Source: Hydrogenophilus sp. (GTDB lineage: Bacteria; Pseudomonadota; Gammaproteobacteria; Burkholderiales; Thiobacillaceae). From it: a stretch of 64,000 nucleotides of DNA. Position 1 is the first letter of the stretch. Each line of letters opens with the position of its first letter. The notes beneath the pieces were generated by a model, which was given only the letters and a program-made list of their open reading frames with translations, was not told the DNA's origin and made no database searches. The position numbers and the translations under genes were made by a program. The stretch is taken from positions 62,001 to 126,000 of the forward strand of contig DYFK01000010.1 of the NCBI GenBank assembly GCA_020725265.1. The letters run 5' to 3'. Shown piece after piece: positions 28,951 to 36,702 of this stretch.

Positions 28951-29973
28951 ATGCGCGTGCTGGTCACCGGCCATCTCGGCTATGTCGGCACCGTGCTCAC
29001 GCCCCTGCTGACGGCGGCCGGTCACGCGGTCACCGGCCTCGACACCGATTTCTTCCGCGCTTGCGGCTTTGGTCCGCAACCGCCGGCGCCGGCTGGCGTG
29101 ATCAAGGACGTGCGCGACGTTGAGCCGGCCGACCTTGACGGCTTCGACGCGGTCATCCATCTGGCCGGACTGTGCAACGACCCGCTCGGCGATCTCGATC
29201 CGGACATCACCATGGCGATCAACCACCAAGCCGCCGTCCGTCTGGCCGAAATCGCGCGCGAGCGCGGTGTCCCCCGCTTCGTCGCGGCGTCGTCCTGCTC
29301 GGTCTACGGCGCCGCCGGCGAGGATTGGCTGGACGAGGACGCCGGCTTCAACCCGGTGACCGCCTACGCCGAGTCCAAGCTGCGCATGGAGCGCGACATC
29401 GGCGCGCTCGCCGATGACCGCTTCACGCCGGTGTTCCTGCGCGCGGCGACGGTCTACGGGGTGTCGCCGCGCATCCGTTTCGATCTGGTCATCAACAATC
29501 TGACCGCCTGGGCGCATGCCACCGGCGTGGTGCTGCTCAAGAGCGACGGCGCCGCCTGGCGGCCGGTGCTGCATGTCGAGGACATGGCGCGCGCGTTCGT
29601 GGCGGCGCTGGAGGCGCCAGCCGAGCGCGTGCACAACCGCGCCTTCAACGTCGGCGCCAGCATCGACAACTACCGGGTGCGCGAACTGGCCGAGGCGGTG
29701 CGCGCCGGCGTGCCTGGCGCGCGCCTGGAACAGGTCGACGCGCCGTTGCACGACCGCCGCAGCTACCGGGTCAATTGCGACCGCATCGCCGCCACGCTGC
29801 CCGGCGCGCGGCCGCGTTGGCGGCCGGCCGATGGCATCCGCGAGCTGGCCGAGGCATTCGCCGCGCTGGCACCCACTTCGGAGGAATTCGAGGGGGTGCG
29901 CTATCAGCGTCTGGCCCACCTCCGGCACCTGCGCGCCAGCGGCGCGCTCGACGCGACGCTGCGCTGGCGATGA
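28951..29973 (+). CDS. NAD-dependent SDR sugar epimerase/dehydratase
   Basis: A 340-residue extended short-chain dehydrogenase acting on nucleotide sugars. The cofactor motif TGHLGYVG is at residues 6-13, the catalytic serine region reads SSCSVYG, and the YAESK motif supplies Tyr and Lys; RAATVYG and RPVLHVEDMA are further family segments. VIHLAGLCNDPLGDLDP places it in a subgroup often found with sugar C-methyltransferases. It starts at ATG 28951, two bases after the cytidylyltransferase stop, and ends in an ATGA overlap with the methyltransferase gene. Which carbon it acts on is not evident. Confidence 0.87.
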   Translation: MRVLVTGHLGYVGTVLTPLLTAAGHAVTGLDTDFFRACGFGPQPPAPAGVIKDVRDVEPADLDGFDAVIHLAGLCNDPLGDLDPDITMAINHQAAVRLAEIARERGVPRFVAASSCSVYGAAGEDWLDEDAGFNPVTAYAESKLRMERDIGALADDRFTPVFLRAATVYGVSPRIRFDLVINNLTAWAHATGVVLLKSDGAAWRPVLHVEDMARAFVAALEAPAERVHNRAFNVGASIDNYRVRELAEAVRAGVPGARLEQVDAPLHDRRSYRVNCDRIAATLPGARPRWRPADGIRELAEAFAALAPTSEEFEGVRYQRLAHLRHLRASGALDATLRWR

Positions 29974-31217
29974 GCGCGCCCGCGCCGGTCTGCCGGGGCT
30001 GCGCCGGCGCGCGCCTGAACCTGGTGCTCGATCTGGGCGTCATGCCGCTGGCCGACGCCCTGGTCGCCGGCGATGGTGCCGGCGATGTTGCCAATGAAGC
30101 TCGCCATCCGCTGCGCATGGCCTACTGCGCCGATTGCCATCTGGTCCAGTTGCTGGAAAGCCCACCGCCGGAGGCCCTGTTCGGCCGCGATTTTCCCTAT
30201 TACTCCTCCTATTCGACGCAGTGGTCGGCGCACGCCGCCGATTTCGCCGGCGCGACGACCGGCGAACTGGGCCTGGGCGCGGACAGCCTGGTGGTCGAGA
30301 TCGGCAGCAACGACGGTTATCTGCTGCGTCATTTCGCCGCCGCCGGCGCGCGCGTGCTCGGTATCGATCCGGCCGAGGGGCCGGCGCGCGCCGCGCGGGC
30401 GGTCGGGGTGCCGACCGAGATCGCGTATTTCGACGCGGCCCTGGCCGGACAACTGGTCGCCGACCACGGCCGCGCCGATCTGGTGGTCGCCAACAACGTG
30501 CTCGCGCACGTGCCCGACCCGAACCAGTTGCTCGCGGGCGCCGCCCGGCTGCTCAAGCCGGGTGGGCTGCTGTCGGTGGAGGCGCCCTACCTGCGCGACC
30601 TGATCGAGCAGGTCGAGTTCGACACCATCTACCACGAGCATCATTGCTATTTCTCGGTGAGCGCGCTGGCCGGCCTGTTCGCCCGGCATGGCTTCGGCAT
30701 CCGCTCGCTGACCCGGCTGCCCTGGCATGGCGGTTCGCTGCGCGTGGTCGCGGCGGCGGCGGCGGAACCCGCGCCGGCGCTGGCCGAATGGCTGGCCGCC
30801 GAGCGTGCCGCCGGTCTCGACCGGGCGGACTACTACGCCGGCTTCGGCGCGCGCGTGCAAGCCCTGATCGCCGATATCCGGGCAAGGGTGCGCGCCCTGC
30901 ATGCCGGCGGCGCCCGCATCGCCGCCTACGGCGCCGCCGCCAAGGGGGCCATCCTGCTCAACGCCACCGGCATCGACGCCGGCCTGTGTGAATTCGTGGT
31001 CGACCGCAATCCGCACAAGCACGGCAAGCGCATGCCCGGCGTCGGTATTCCGATCCTGCCGCCGGAAGCCCTGCTGGAGCGACGGCCGGACGTGGTCCTG
31101 CTGCTGGCCTGGAACTGGGCCGGGGAAATCCTGGCACAACAGCGCGACTACCTGGCCGCCGGCGGACGCTTTTTGATCCCGCTGCCCGAACCGCGTCTGG
31201 TCGGCGCCGATGACTGA
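29970..31217 (+). CDS. SAM-dependent sugar C-methyltransferase (TylC3/NovU-like)
   Basis: A 415-residue methyltransferase with the three-part layout of sugar C-methyltransferases: an N-terminal zinc-binding domain (CRGC and CADC pairs, residues about 1-65), a class I SAM-binding domain (VVEIGSNDGYLLRHFA, then VLGIDPAEG and NNVLAHVPDP), and a C-terminal domain with AAYGAAAKGAILLNATGI and NPHKHGKRMPG. The active-site-type YHEHHCYFS is present. Members add a methyl group to C-3 of a keto-sugar nucleotide. ATGA overlap upstream and an 8-base overlap downstream show tight coupling. Confidence 0.88.
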   Translation: MSAPAPVCRGCAGARLNLVLDLGVMPLADALVAGDGAGDVANEARHPLRMAYCADCHLVQLLESPPPEALFGRDFPYYSSYSTQWSAHAADFAGATTGELGLGADSLVVEIGSNDGYLLRHFAAAGARVLGIDPAEGPARAARAVGVPTEIAYFDAALAGQLVADHGRADLVVANNVLAHVPDPNQLLAGAARLLKPGGLLSVEAPYLRDLIEQVEFDTIYHEHHCYFSVSALAGLFARHGFGIRSLTRLPWHGGSLRVVAAAAAEPAPALAEWLAAERAAGLDRADYYAGFGARVQALIADIRARVRALHAGGARIAAYGAAAKGAILLNATGIDAGLCEFVVDRNPHKHGKRMPGVGIPILPPEALLERRPDVVLLLAWNWAGEILAQQRDYLAAGGRFLIPLPEPRLVGADD

Positions 31218-32370
31218 GCCGGCGCGCTGCCCGGTCTGCCTGGGTGGGCGGACCACGCTGGTGCTGGATCTCGGCGAGGTGCCGGTGAACAGCTGTGTCC
31301 AGATCGATGACCGCGCCGCCGCGCTCGCCTTTCCGCGTGGCCGGCTGGAGCTGGCCGCCTGCGCCGATTGCGGCCATCTGTTCAACGCCGCGTTCGCGCC
31401 GGAACGGGTCGAGTATTCGGCGCGTTACGAGGAAACCCAGAGCCATTCGCCGACCTTCCGCGCGTTTCATGCCGCGCTCGCCGCCGATCTGGTCGAACGC
31501 CATCGCCTGCGCGGCCGGCGCGTGCTCGAGATCGGTTGCGGCAAGGGCGAATTCCTCGGTCTGCTGATCGACGCCGGGGTTGGCGCCTGTCTCGGTTTCG
31601 ATCCCGGTTTCGATCCGGCGCGGGCGCCGCGCGCCGATGGCCGCGTCGAAGTCCGGCGTGCCTTCTACGGCCCGGAGCAGGCCGGGCTGGCGGCGGATTT
31701 CTTCGTCTGCAAGATGACCCTGGAGCACGTGCACGCGCCGCGCGCGTTGCTCGACACGCTGCGCCGGGCCTGCGCCGGGCGAGCCGGTACCGGGTTGTTC
31801 TTCCTGGTGCCGGACGCCGGCCGCATCGTCGCCGAGGGCGCCTTCGAGGACGTCTACTACGAGCACTGCGGCTATTTCACGCGTGCCTCGCTGGCCGGGC
31901 TGTTCACCCGCGCCGGTTTCACGGTGACCGGGCTGGATTCCCTGTACGGCGGCCAGTATCTCGGACTGCATGCCTGCCCGGCCGGCGCCGGTGTCGTCGC
32001 CACCCCGGCGCCGGCGCCGCTGGACGTGGCCGCGTTCGCCGACCGTCTGCGCGAACGAGTCGCCGGCTGGCGCGGGCGCGTCGCCGACTGGACGGCGGCC
32101 GGCCAATCCTGGGCGGTGTGGGGCGGCGGTTCCAAGGCGGTTGCCTTTCTCGGCGCGCTCGGCCGGCTGGCGACGCCGGTCGCCGTGGTCGACATCAATC
32201 CGCGGCGCCAGGGCGCCTGGTTGCCGGGTCTGGGCCTGCCCGTGGTGGCGCCAGCCGCGCTGACGCGGATGCCGCCGGCGCATGTGGTGGTGATGAACGC
32301 GCTGTACCGGGAGGAAGTCGCCGCCACGCTGGCGGGGCTTGGCCTGGCGCCAGCGTTGCATGCGCCTTGA
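31210..32370 (+). CDS. Second sugar C-methyltransferase-like protein
   Basis: A 386-residue relative of the preceding gene product. It again has N-terminal zinc cysteines (CPVC and CADC), SAM motif VLEIGCGKGEFLGLLIDAG, a YYEHCGYFTRASLAGLF segment in place of the YHEHHxYFS signature, and a C-terminal WAVWGGGSKAVAFLGAL domain that resembles the AYGAxAKG region. The histidine pattern of the central motif differs from the neighbour (YYEHCGYF), so the methylated position or chemistry may differ. It overlaps the upstream gene by 8 bases and converges on the GT2 gene after 6 bases. Confidence 0.85.
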   Translation: MTEPARCPVCLGGRTTLVLDLGEVPVNSCVQIDDRAAALAFPRGRLELAACADCGHLFNAAFAPERVEYSARYEETQSHSPTFRAFHAALAADLVERHRLRGRRVLEIGCGKGEFLGLLIDAGVGACLGFDPGFDPARAPRADGRVEVRRAFYGPEQAGLAADFFVCKMTLEHVHAPRALLDTLRRACAGRAGTGLFFLVPDAGRIVAEGAFEDVYYEHCGYFTRASLAGLFTRAGFTVTGLDSLYGGQYLGLHACPAGAGVVATPAPAPLDVAAFADRLRERVAGWRGRVADWTAAGQSWAVWGGGSKAVAFLGALGRLATPVAVVDINPRRQGAWLPGLGLPVVAPAALTRMPPAHVVVMNALYREEVAATLAGLGLAPALHAP

Positions 32371-32376
32371 CGGCGT

Positions 32377-33261
32377 TCAGCCGAGCAGTTCGGCGGTGAG
32401 CAGGCGGGCGTTGCGCGCGCCGGTGTGGTGGCGGCCGCCGATCCAGCCGGCCAGTTCGGTCAGGCAGGCCAGGCGATCGCCCGGGGCCAGCGGCGCGCGC
32501 CGGATCGAGGCGGCGTATTCGCGCAGCCGGCGCCAGGTCGGATAGGTCCGCCGGCCGGCCTGCGCCGGGTCGAACCAGGCGCGCCGGGCGCGCTCGTCGC
32601 GGAAAGCGCTGATCGAGGACTGGGCATGGTCGCGCCGCTGGAACAGCGGTTCCGGCAACAGCCGGATCTTGCCGAGCAGGGCCAGCTCGGCGAGCAGGTT
32701 GCGGTCGGCGCCGACGTGGTCGCCGTGGCCGGGCGTGCGCCGGAGCGTCTCGATCCGGTGGATGCCGAATACCGGGATGCAATAGTGCGGCGTCCGGATC
32801 ATGCGTCGGAAGCGTTGGCTCGGCCGCTCGTCGAGCGCTTCCACCTCGTTGGCGTACTCGCCGGTGACGCGGCCATCGGCATCGATGCGCAGACTGCGCG
32901 CGTGGCACAGCACCAGCTCGGGCCGCGCCGCCAGTTCAGCCATGCAGGCGGCCAGGAAGCCCGGCGCGCAGACGTCGTCGTGCGCCGCCCACTTGAAGAA
33001 GCGCCCGCGCGCGCGTTCCAGCGTCAGCATGTAGTTGCGCGCCGCGCCCAGGTTGGTCGGATTGCGCCGGTAGTGGACGCGGGCATCGGCCGCGGCGAAG
33101 GCCTGGCAGATTTCGCCGGTGTCGTCGGTGGAGGCGTTGTCCTGGATCAGCAGCTCGTAATCCCCCCAGGTCTGGTCGAGCAGGCTGCCCAGCGCCGCCG
33201 CCAGGTAGCGGGCGCCGTTGTGGACCGGCAGGCCGATGCTGAGCGGCGGCGGCGCGGCCAT
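32377..33261 (-). CDS. Family 2 glycosyltransferase
   Basis: A 294-residue GT-A glycosyltransferase. The N-terminus SIGLPVHNGARYLAAALGSL, the QDNASTDDTGEIC strand and the DXD-like WAAHDDVCAPGFL are standard GT2 elements; the catalytic-base region may be in the DHVGADRNLLAELALLG stretch. A C-terminal basic helical region follows. It sits six bases from the pseudo-AlkP gene and is likely cotranscribed with it. It probably transfers a sugar in the same polysaccharide or glycoprotein pathway as the plus-strand cluster; donor and acceptor are unknown. Confidence 0.87.
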   Translation of the reverse strand: MAAPPPLSIGLPVHNGARYLAAALGSLLDQTWGDYELLIQDNASTDDTGEICQAFAAADARVHYRRNPTNLGAARNYMLTLERARGRFFKWAAHDDVCAPGFLAACMAELAARPELVLCHARSLRIDADGRVTGEYANEVEALDERPSQRFRRMIRTPHYCIPVFGIHRIETLRRTPGHGDHVGADRNLLAELALLGKIRLLPEPLFQRRDHAQSSISAFRDERARRAWFDPAQAGRRTYPTWRRLREYAASIRRAPLAPGDRLACLTELAGWIGGRHHTGARNARLLTAELLG

Positions 33262-33267
33262 GCCGGT

Positions 33268-35247
33268 TCAGGCCCGGCGCTGACGCAGGATGTCGGTGGC
33301 ATCCTGCTCGGCGAGCACGCGCCGGTGTAGGGCGAGCCGGTCCGGATCGCCACCCTCGGCGGCGAGCAGATCGATCAGCCGGCGGCGCGCGATCTTCAGG
33401 CGGGCATCCTGTTCCAGCGCGGTTTCCAGCGCGCGCCTGGCGGCGTCGATCCGGCCCAGACCGGCCAGCGCCACGCCCAGGTGGTGGTGGGCGCGCGGCG
33501 CGTGGTGACGCAGGCCGACCGAGGTGAGCGCGGCTTCCGCCGCCTCGGCGTAGCGTCGCTCGCCCAGGAAGGCGATGGCGCGGCCATGGTGGGCGACCGC
33601 GTCGTCGGCGTCGAGCGCCAGCGCGCGGCCGAAGGCGCGGTGCGCCTCGCTCCAGCGATGCATGCGCAGGTAGACCTCGCCGATGCGGGCGTGCACGGCC
33701 GCATCGTTGGGTTCCGCCTGCTCGGCGCGGAACAGATGGGTGAGGGCGCGCGCGTGCTCGCCGCGCGTCAGCGCCAGGCTGGCCAGGCGCATCTGCTCGG
33801 CCGGCCGCGCGGCATCCTGGTCGGTGACCTGGGCGTACAGATCGAGCGCGCCGGCTTCGTCGCCGAGCGCCTGGCGGGCCCGCGCCAGATGGATTTTCAG
33901 GCGGTCGTCGTCGGGCTGGTCGGCGGCCAGCCTGGCAAGCAGGGGCTCGGCATGGTCGGCGCGGCCGGCGTCGAGATGGCTGATGGCGAGATTGAAATCG
34001 CGCATGCGCCGGACCTGTTCCGCTGCCGGCACCGGTTCGTCGGCCGGTGACTCGCCGGTCAGATGGAGGGCGGCGAGCAGGTCGGCGCGCGAACGCTGGT
34101 CCATGGTCGGCGTGTCGCGGCTGGCGGCCGGCGTCTCATGCGAGCCGATGCGTTCGGGCGGCGGCGCCGTCAGCGCGGCGCGCAGCACGCGGCCATCCAT
34201 GTCCCTTCCGGCTGGCAGACCGAGCAAGGCCAGCGCGGTGGGCGCGACGTCGAGCAGGCTGGCGCCCTCCAGTCGCGGCATCGGCGCGACGTCGGGGCCG
34301 CGCATGACCAGCATGCCCTGGCCACGCAGCCAGGGGGCGGCCAGTCCTTGCGCGGCGACCTCGGGGGTGCGTGGGCGCAGGCCGCCGGTCCGGTAGCCGC
34401 GTTGCGAGACCAGCATGACGTTGGCGTCGACGCCGGCCAGTTCGAGCAGGCGGCCGAGCTGCATGTCGAGGAAGCGATAGACCGCCGCCAGGGTGCCGCC
34501 GTAACGCTCGTGAAAGGTCGCGGCGACGTAGGGCAGGCGTGGCGGCAGCGCGGCGACGAAGGCGGGGCCGAGGAAATCGAGGATGTCCTGGTGGACCAGC
34601 AGCGCGTCCCAGTCGCCGTCCTCCATCAGCGCGGTGGCGACCGCGTGCGTGGTACCGGCGCGCGCCACTGCCTGCGCCAGCCGATACAGATGGGGATCAT
34701 CGGTCGCGCCGGCGGGGTCGGTGACGAAAAAGCCGAGTTCGTCCGGGCCCAGTTCGGCCGGATGGACGCGCAGGGATTCCAGGTCCGCGCGTCGTCCGGC
34801 CGGCGCCACGCTGTCGGCTGGCGCCGGCAGCGGCGTGTCGTCGCCGACGACGTTGGCGAACAGGTCGCTGACCACGACGCCGGAGTCGGCGCGGGCCGGA
34901 TGGCTGAGCGGCCAGCCGACCGCGCGCGCGCGTAGGCCGGCGTCGGCGAGCAGGGTCGGCAGCGGCTTGCGCCCGAGGCTGTCGGCGGAGACCGGCCGGA
35001 CCTCGTCGCCGACCACGTCGAACGCGCCGAGCACGCCGTGGCGGTCGGCGCGCGTGCCGGTCAGCAGCGAGGCCCATTGCATCGGCGCGGAATGCGGGTT
35101 CAGGCTGGTCAGGTTGCCGGCGGCGCCGTCGGCGATCAGGCTGGCGAGCGTCGGCAGTTCACCGGCGTCCAGCAGCGGACGCGCGATCCGCCAGTCGGCG
35201 CCGGCCCAGGCGACCAGCAGCAGACGGCGTTGGCGGGAAGCGGTCAT
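33268..35247 (-). CDS. Degenerate AlkP-superfamily domain fused to TPR repeats
   Basis: A 659-residue protein. Residues 1-365 have the fold signature of nucleotide pyrophosphatase/phosphodiesterase-like AlkP proteins (LLVAWAGADWRIARPLL, LLTGTRADRHGVLG, MDGRVL), but each metal or nucleophile position differs from active members: GWD is AWA (Ala15), the nucleophile region is SAPMQWAS, the D..D..H cluster is DILDFLGP, DHG is QRG (282-284), and the last histidine is Leu307. Residues about 415-640 are TPR-like helical repeats (for example FGRALALDADDAVAHHGRAIAF). No signal peptide is seen. It is most likely a binding or scaffold protein, not an enzyme. It is upstream of the GT2 gene. Confidence 0.8.
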   Translation of the reverse strand: MTASRQRRLLLVAWAGADWRIARPLLDAGELPTLASLIADGAAGNLTSLNPHSAPMQWASLLTGTRADRHGVLGAFDVVGDEVRPVSADSLGRKPLPTLLADAGLRARAVGWPLSHPARADSGVVVSDLFANVVGDDTPLPAPADSVAPAGRRADLESLRVHPAELGPDELGFFVTDPAGATDDPHLYRLAQAVARAGTTHAVATALMEDGDWDALLVHQDILDFLGPAFVAALPPRLPYVAATFHERYGGTLAAVYRFLDMQLGRLLELAGVDANVMLVSQRGYRTGGLRPRTPEVAAQGLAAPWLRGQGMLVMRGPDVAPMPRLEGASLLDVAPTALALLGLPAGRDMDGRVLRAALTAPPPERIGSHETPAASRDTPTMDQRSRADLLAALHLTGESPADEPVPAAEQVRRMRDFNLAISHLDAGRADHAEPLLARLAADQPDDDRLKIHLARARQALGDEAGALDLYAQVTDQDAARPAEQMRLASLALTRGEHARALTHLFRAEQAEPNDAAVHARIGEVYLRMHRWSEAHRAFGRALALDADDAVAHHGRAIAFLGERRYAEAAEAALTSVGLRHHAPRAHHHLGVALAGLGRIDAARRALETALEQDARLKIARRRLIDLLAAEGGDPDRLALHRRVLAEQDATDILRQRRA

Positions 35248-35262
35248 GGCGGACGGTAAATG

Positions 35263-35292
35263 AAAACCGCCGGTCGGCGGCCCGACCGGCGG
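35263..35292 (-). terminator. Rho-independent terminator of the exported protein gene
   Basis: CCGCCGGTCGG (35267-35277) pairs with CCGACCGGCGG (35282-35292) across a four-base loop; read on the minus strand the 11-bp GC stem is followed by TTTTC. It lies 17 bases after the stop of the 35309-36013 gene and before the start of the AlkP/TPR gene. Confidence 0.85.
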
Positions 35293-35308
35293 TCGTCAGC
35301 GCAACGGA

Positions 35309-36013
35309 TCAGTGCGGCTTGCGTTTGGCGCGCAGGCGCATCGCGGCGGCACCGGCGACCAACAGGCTGATGCCCAGCGGCACGGCCGGGCCGACCGGCA
35401 CCGGCCTCGGTTCGCCGGCGGCCGGATCGGGCACGGCGATCGGGGCGTTGGGCGTGCTTTCATAAGCGCCGCCGTCGATTTCCAGAATGGTGCTGCCCAG
35501 GCCAGGGCGCACGTTCAGGTAACCGTAGATGTAGTTCCCAGGCGTGCCTTCGCGGAAGGCAAGGGTGCCCCATTGGCCGGTGACGAAGTTGTTGCAGTCG
35601 TTGATCCGGTTCGGGCTCCAGATAAAGCCCCAGGCTTGTGGAGTCGGCGTGCCGAACAAGGTTGAATCGATCGTGGTGCCGGGCGCGACATTGCCGGCGT
35701 AATACTCGCCAGCCGAACAGGTCTGGCGTTGAGCGATGTGGACCACGGTGTTGTCCTGGCCCTGGATGCTGATGTAGCCGGGGTTGCCAACGCCGTTGTC
35801 ATACACCATGACCTGAAGATCGACGCTGGTATCGCCGTTGATGTCGATGTCATATTGCTGGACGCCGTTGTTGGCGGTCACCGTCTGCGTGACGTTGATC
35901 TGGGTGACGGCGGCGTTGGCCGCGCCGGCCGCGAGGCCGAGGCCGCCGGCGGTCATCAGGTAGCCGCCGAGGCGGAAAGTGAAATCGGATTCCCCGGTGT
36001 TGCGCGTCATCAT
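35309..36013 (-). CDS. Exported protein with EPRPVPV C-terminal tail
   Basis: A 234-residue exported protein without recognisable family. ATG 36013 follows AAGGGG. A polar 13-residue lead precedes a hydrophobic segment (about 15-34) ending AANAA, a likely signal peptide. The mature part (35-190) is rich in Asn, Thr, Gly and Val, with DIDINGDTSVDLQVMVYDN, two cysteines (QTCSAGEYY, NDCNNF) and a likely beta-sandwich pattern. The C-terminus has proline-rich AAGEPRPVPVGPAVP, a hydrophobic helix and the basic end RLRAKRKPH, like PEP-CTERM/IPTL tails. The same EPRPVPV occurs in the 8721 protein. It is a monocistron ended by a clear terminator. Function unknown. Confidence 0.8.
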   Translation of the reverse strand: MMTRNTGESDFTFRLGGYLMTAGGLGLAAGAANAAVTQINVTQTVTANNGVQQYDIDINGDTSVDLQVMVYDNGVGNPGYISIQGQDNTVVHIAQRQTCSAGEYYAGNVAPGTTIDSTLFGTPTPQAWGFIWSPNRINDCNNFVTGQWGTLAFREGTPGNYIYGYLNVRPGLGSTILEIDGGAYESTPNAPIAVPDPAAGEPRPVPVGPAVPLGISLLVAGAAAMRLRAKRKPH

Positions 36014-36231
36014 GCTCGATCCCCTTCTGTCGGACGTGAAATCCGGAAACGACCGTCACTTACGCCGCCCGTTTCCATGGAAGCCCGTAATCTAATCCCT
36101 CGGGTACGTTTTTTCCACCGCGAATTCGGCGCGCCGACCGCCGGCCATGGCTTGATCCGGCGGCGACGGCATGGGAACGTTTGCGCGCGCGCGCTGCCAG
36201 ACCCCGCCATGACCCGCTCCCCCGTCCTTTC

Positions 36232-36690
36232 ATGACCCCCCCGCCCACCGGCTCCGATTCCCCGCGTCCGCACGATTCCCGGCTGGTCCGCGTCGCCTGC
36301 GTGACCGCCGGTTTCGCCGCGCTGGCGCTGGGCGCGCTCGGAGTGGTGCTGCCGGTGTTGCCGACCACGCCGTTCGTGCTGTTGGCGGCGGCCTGCTTCG
36401 CGCGCGGTTCCACGCGTTTCCACGACTGGCTGCTGGCCAACCGCGTGGCCGGGCCGCTGATCCGCGAGTGGAATCAGTACCGGGCGATGCCGCGCCGGGC
36501 CAAGCGGTTCGCCTACGTTTTGATGGCGCTGTCGTTCGGCAGCTCGATCTGGTGGATGGAGTCGCCCTGGCATCGGGGCATGCTCGCGCTGCTCGGGCTG
36601 GTCCTGCTGTTGTTTCTGTGGCGGGTGCCGGTGCGGGAAATCGACACGCCAGACACCGCCGACACGACGGTTTCATCCAATAGCCGATAA
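36232..36690 (+). CDS. YbaN/DUF454 family membrane protein
   Basis: A 152-residue small membrane protein. The DUF454 core is clear: GALGVVLPVLPTTPFVLLAAACFARGSTRFHDWLL, then RVAGPLIREWNQYRAMPRRAKRFAY (quoted in parts: GVVLPVLPTTPF, CFARGS, WNQYRAMPRRAK). Three to four helices are predicted. ATG 36232 is chosen because the preceding residues of the longer TTG frame (36181) are unlike the family; there is no good ribosome site at either. The second Mrp operon begins 12 bases after its stop, so it may be the leader gene of that operon. Function unknown. Confidence 0.85.
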   Translation: MTPPPTGSDSPRPHDSRLVRVACVTAGFAALALGALGVVLPVLPTTPFVLLAAACFARGSTRFHDWLLANRVAGPLIREWNQYRAMPRRAKRFAYVLMALSFGSSIWWMESPWHRGMLALLGLVLLLFLWRVPVREIDTPDTADTTVSSNSR

Positions 36691-36702
36691 AATGCCGCCC
36701 CC

